Positions 40,165-40,260 of a stretch of DNA of 40,260 nucleotides are shown here, piece by piece; position 1 is the stretch's first letter; each line of letters starts with the position of its first letter. Position numbers and translations under genes: made by a program. The notes below the pieces were generated by a model. It was not told the origin of the DNA. It searched no databases and saw nothing but the letters and a program-made list of their open reading frames with translations. Location: contig DUMM01000124.1 in NCBI GenBank assembly GCA_012839845.1, positions 1-40,260 on the forward strand, written 5' to 3'. This DNA is from Bacillota bacterium (GTDB lineage Bacteria > Bacillota > Limnochordia > DTU087).

Positions 40165-40260
40165 TGGTGTAAAAATGGTTTTCTAAAAAAATAGGAGAGC
40201 CATTAACAAATTCCTCAGTTAGAATAGAAGTTGGACAAACCAAAATTCTAAGAGGAGGAA
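40152..40260 (+). mobile_element. Left end of an IS256-family insertion sequence
   Basis: The stretch GAGTCCGTATAATGGTGTAAAA (in 40153-40174) closely matches the terminal inverted repeat of IS256 as I remember it (AAGTCCGTATAATTGTGTAAAA). About 100 bases of AT-rich leader follow, and an AGAGGAGGAA ribosome site ends the window at 40251-40260, so the transposase start codon should lie just beyond. The element interrupts the MEDS kinase gene. The right end and target duplication are not visible. Confidence 0.82.

Overview
The window reads as chromosomal DNA of an anaerobic, probably uncultured member of the Bacillota (Clostridia or Limnochordia-like). This rests on strong AGGAGG-type ribosome binding sites with frequent GTG/TTG starts, rubrerythrin, a ferredoxin-type aldo/keto reductase, radical SAM and UroD-type enzymes, compact U-tailed terminators and roughly balanced base composition. 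The taxonomic placement is inference. I see no rRNA, CRISPR array, prophage or conjugative module. One tRNA-Arg gene is present, and one insertion sequence begins at the right edge.

Layout. 1-4254 is an amino-sugar / cell-wall-recycling module: a sugar-binding lipoprotein-like protein (minus strand, cut by the left edge), divergent from an RpiR-type regulator, MurQ etherase and a BadF-type MurNAc/GlcNAc kinase. 4473-6603 is a two-gene unit of a non-canonical D-Ala-D-Ala-ligase-like ATP-grasp enzyme and a lysine-2,3-aminomutase-like radical SAM enzyme, followed by a DJ-1/PfpI protein and a bidirectional terminator. 7417-9767 (minus) carries RtcB, a TIM-barrel sugar isomerase and tRNA-Arg(TCG). 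9850-18630 is mostly minus strand: GNAT acetyltransferase, (plus-strand TraX-like membrane protein), 2-hydroxyacid dehydrogenase, nicotinate phosphoribosyltransferase, a CobW-type GTPase overlapping a UroD-thioredoxin fusion, and a nitroreductase overlapping a MASE3-like histidine kinase.

18887-27713 carries an Fe-S aldo/keto reductase, an orphan PfoR-type PTS IIC protein, a ZIP metal transporter, a secreted peptidoglycan-binding/LysM protein, a small GlsB-like membrane protein, a previously easy-to-miss 47-residue gene, then an operon of PHP phosphoesterase, Gfo/Idh/MocA oxidoreductase and zinc alcohol dehydrogenase, and rubrerythrin behind a near-consensus promoter. 27873-35636 holds a chemoreceptor with an extracytoplasmic CZB zinc-binding domain, an LPG-synthase-type membrane protein, an Eis-like acetyltransferase, a second MocA oxidoreductase with a striking Cys-Cys/acidic tail, and a secreted von Willebrand A protein with tandem repeats. 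35998-40260 holds glycerol dehydrogenase, an M48 metalloprotease lipoprotein and a MEDS-domain histidine kinase cut off inside its ATPase domain by the left end of an IS256-family element.

The most interesting items are the ATP-grasp/aminomutase pair, the UroD-thioredoxin/CobW pair in which a zinc-ligand His is replaced, the metal-binding-like tail on the MocA dehydrogenase, and the IS-interrupted sensor kinase. The overall picture is a heterotroph dealing with amino sugars, polyols and cell envelope turnover under anoxic conditions.
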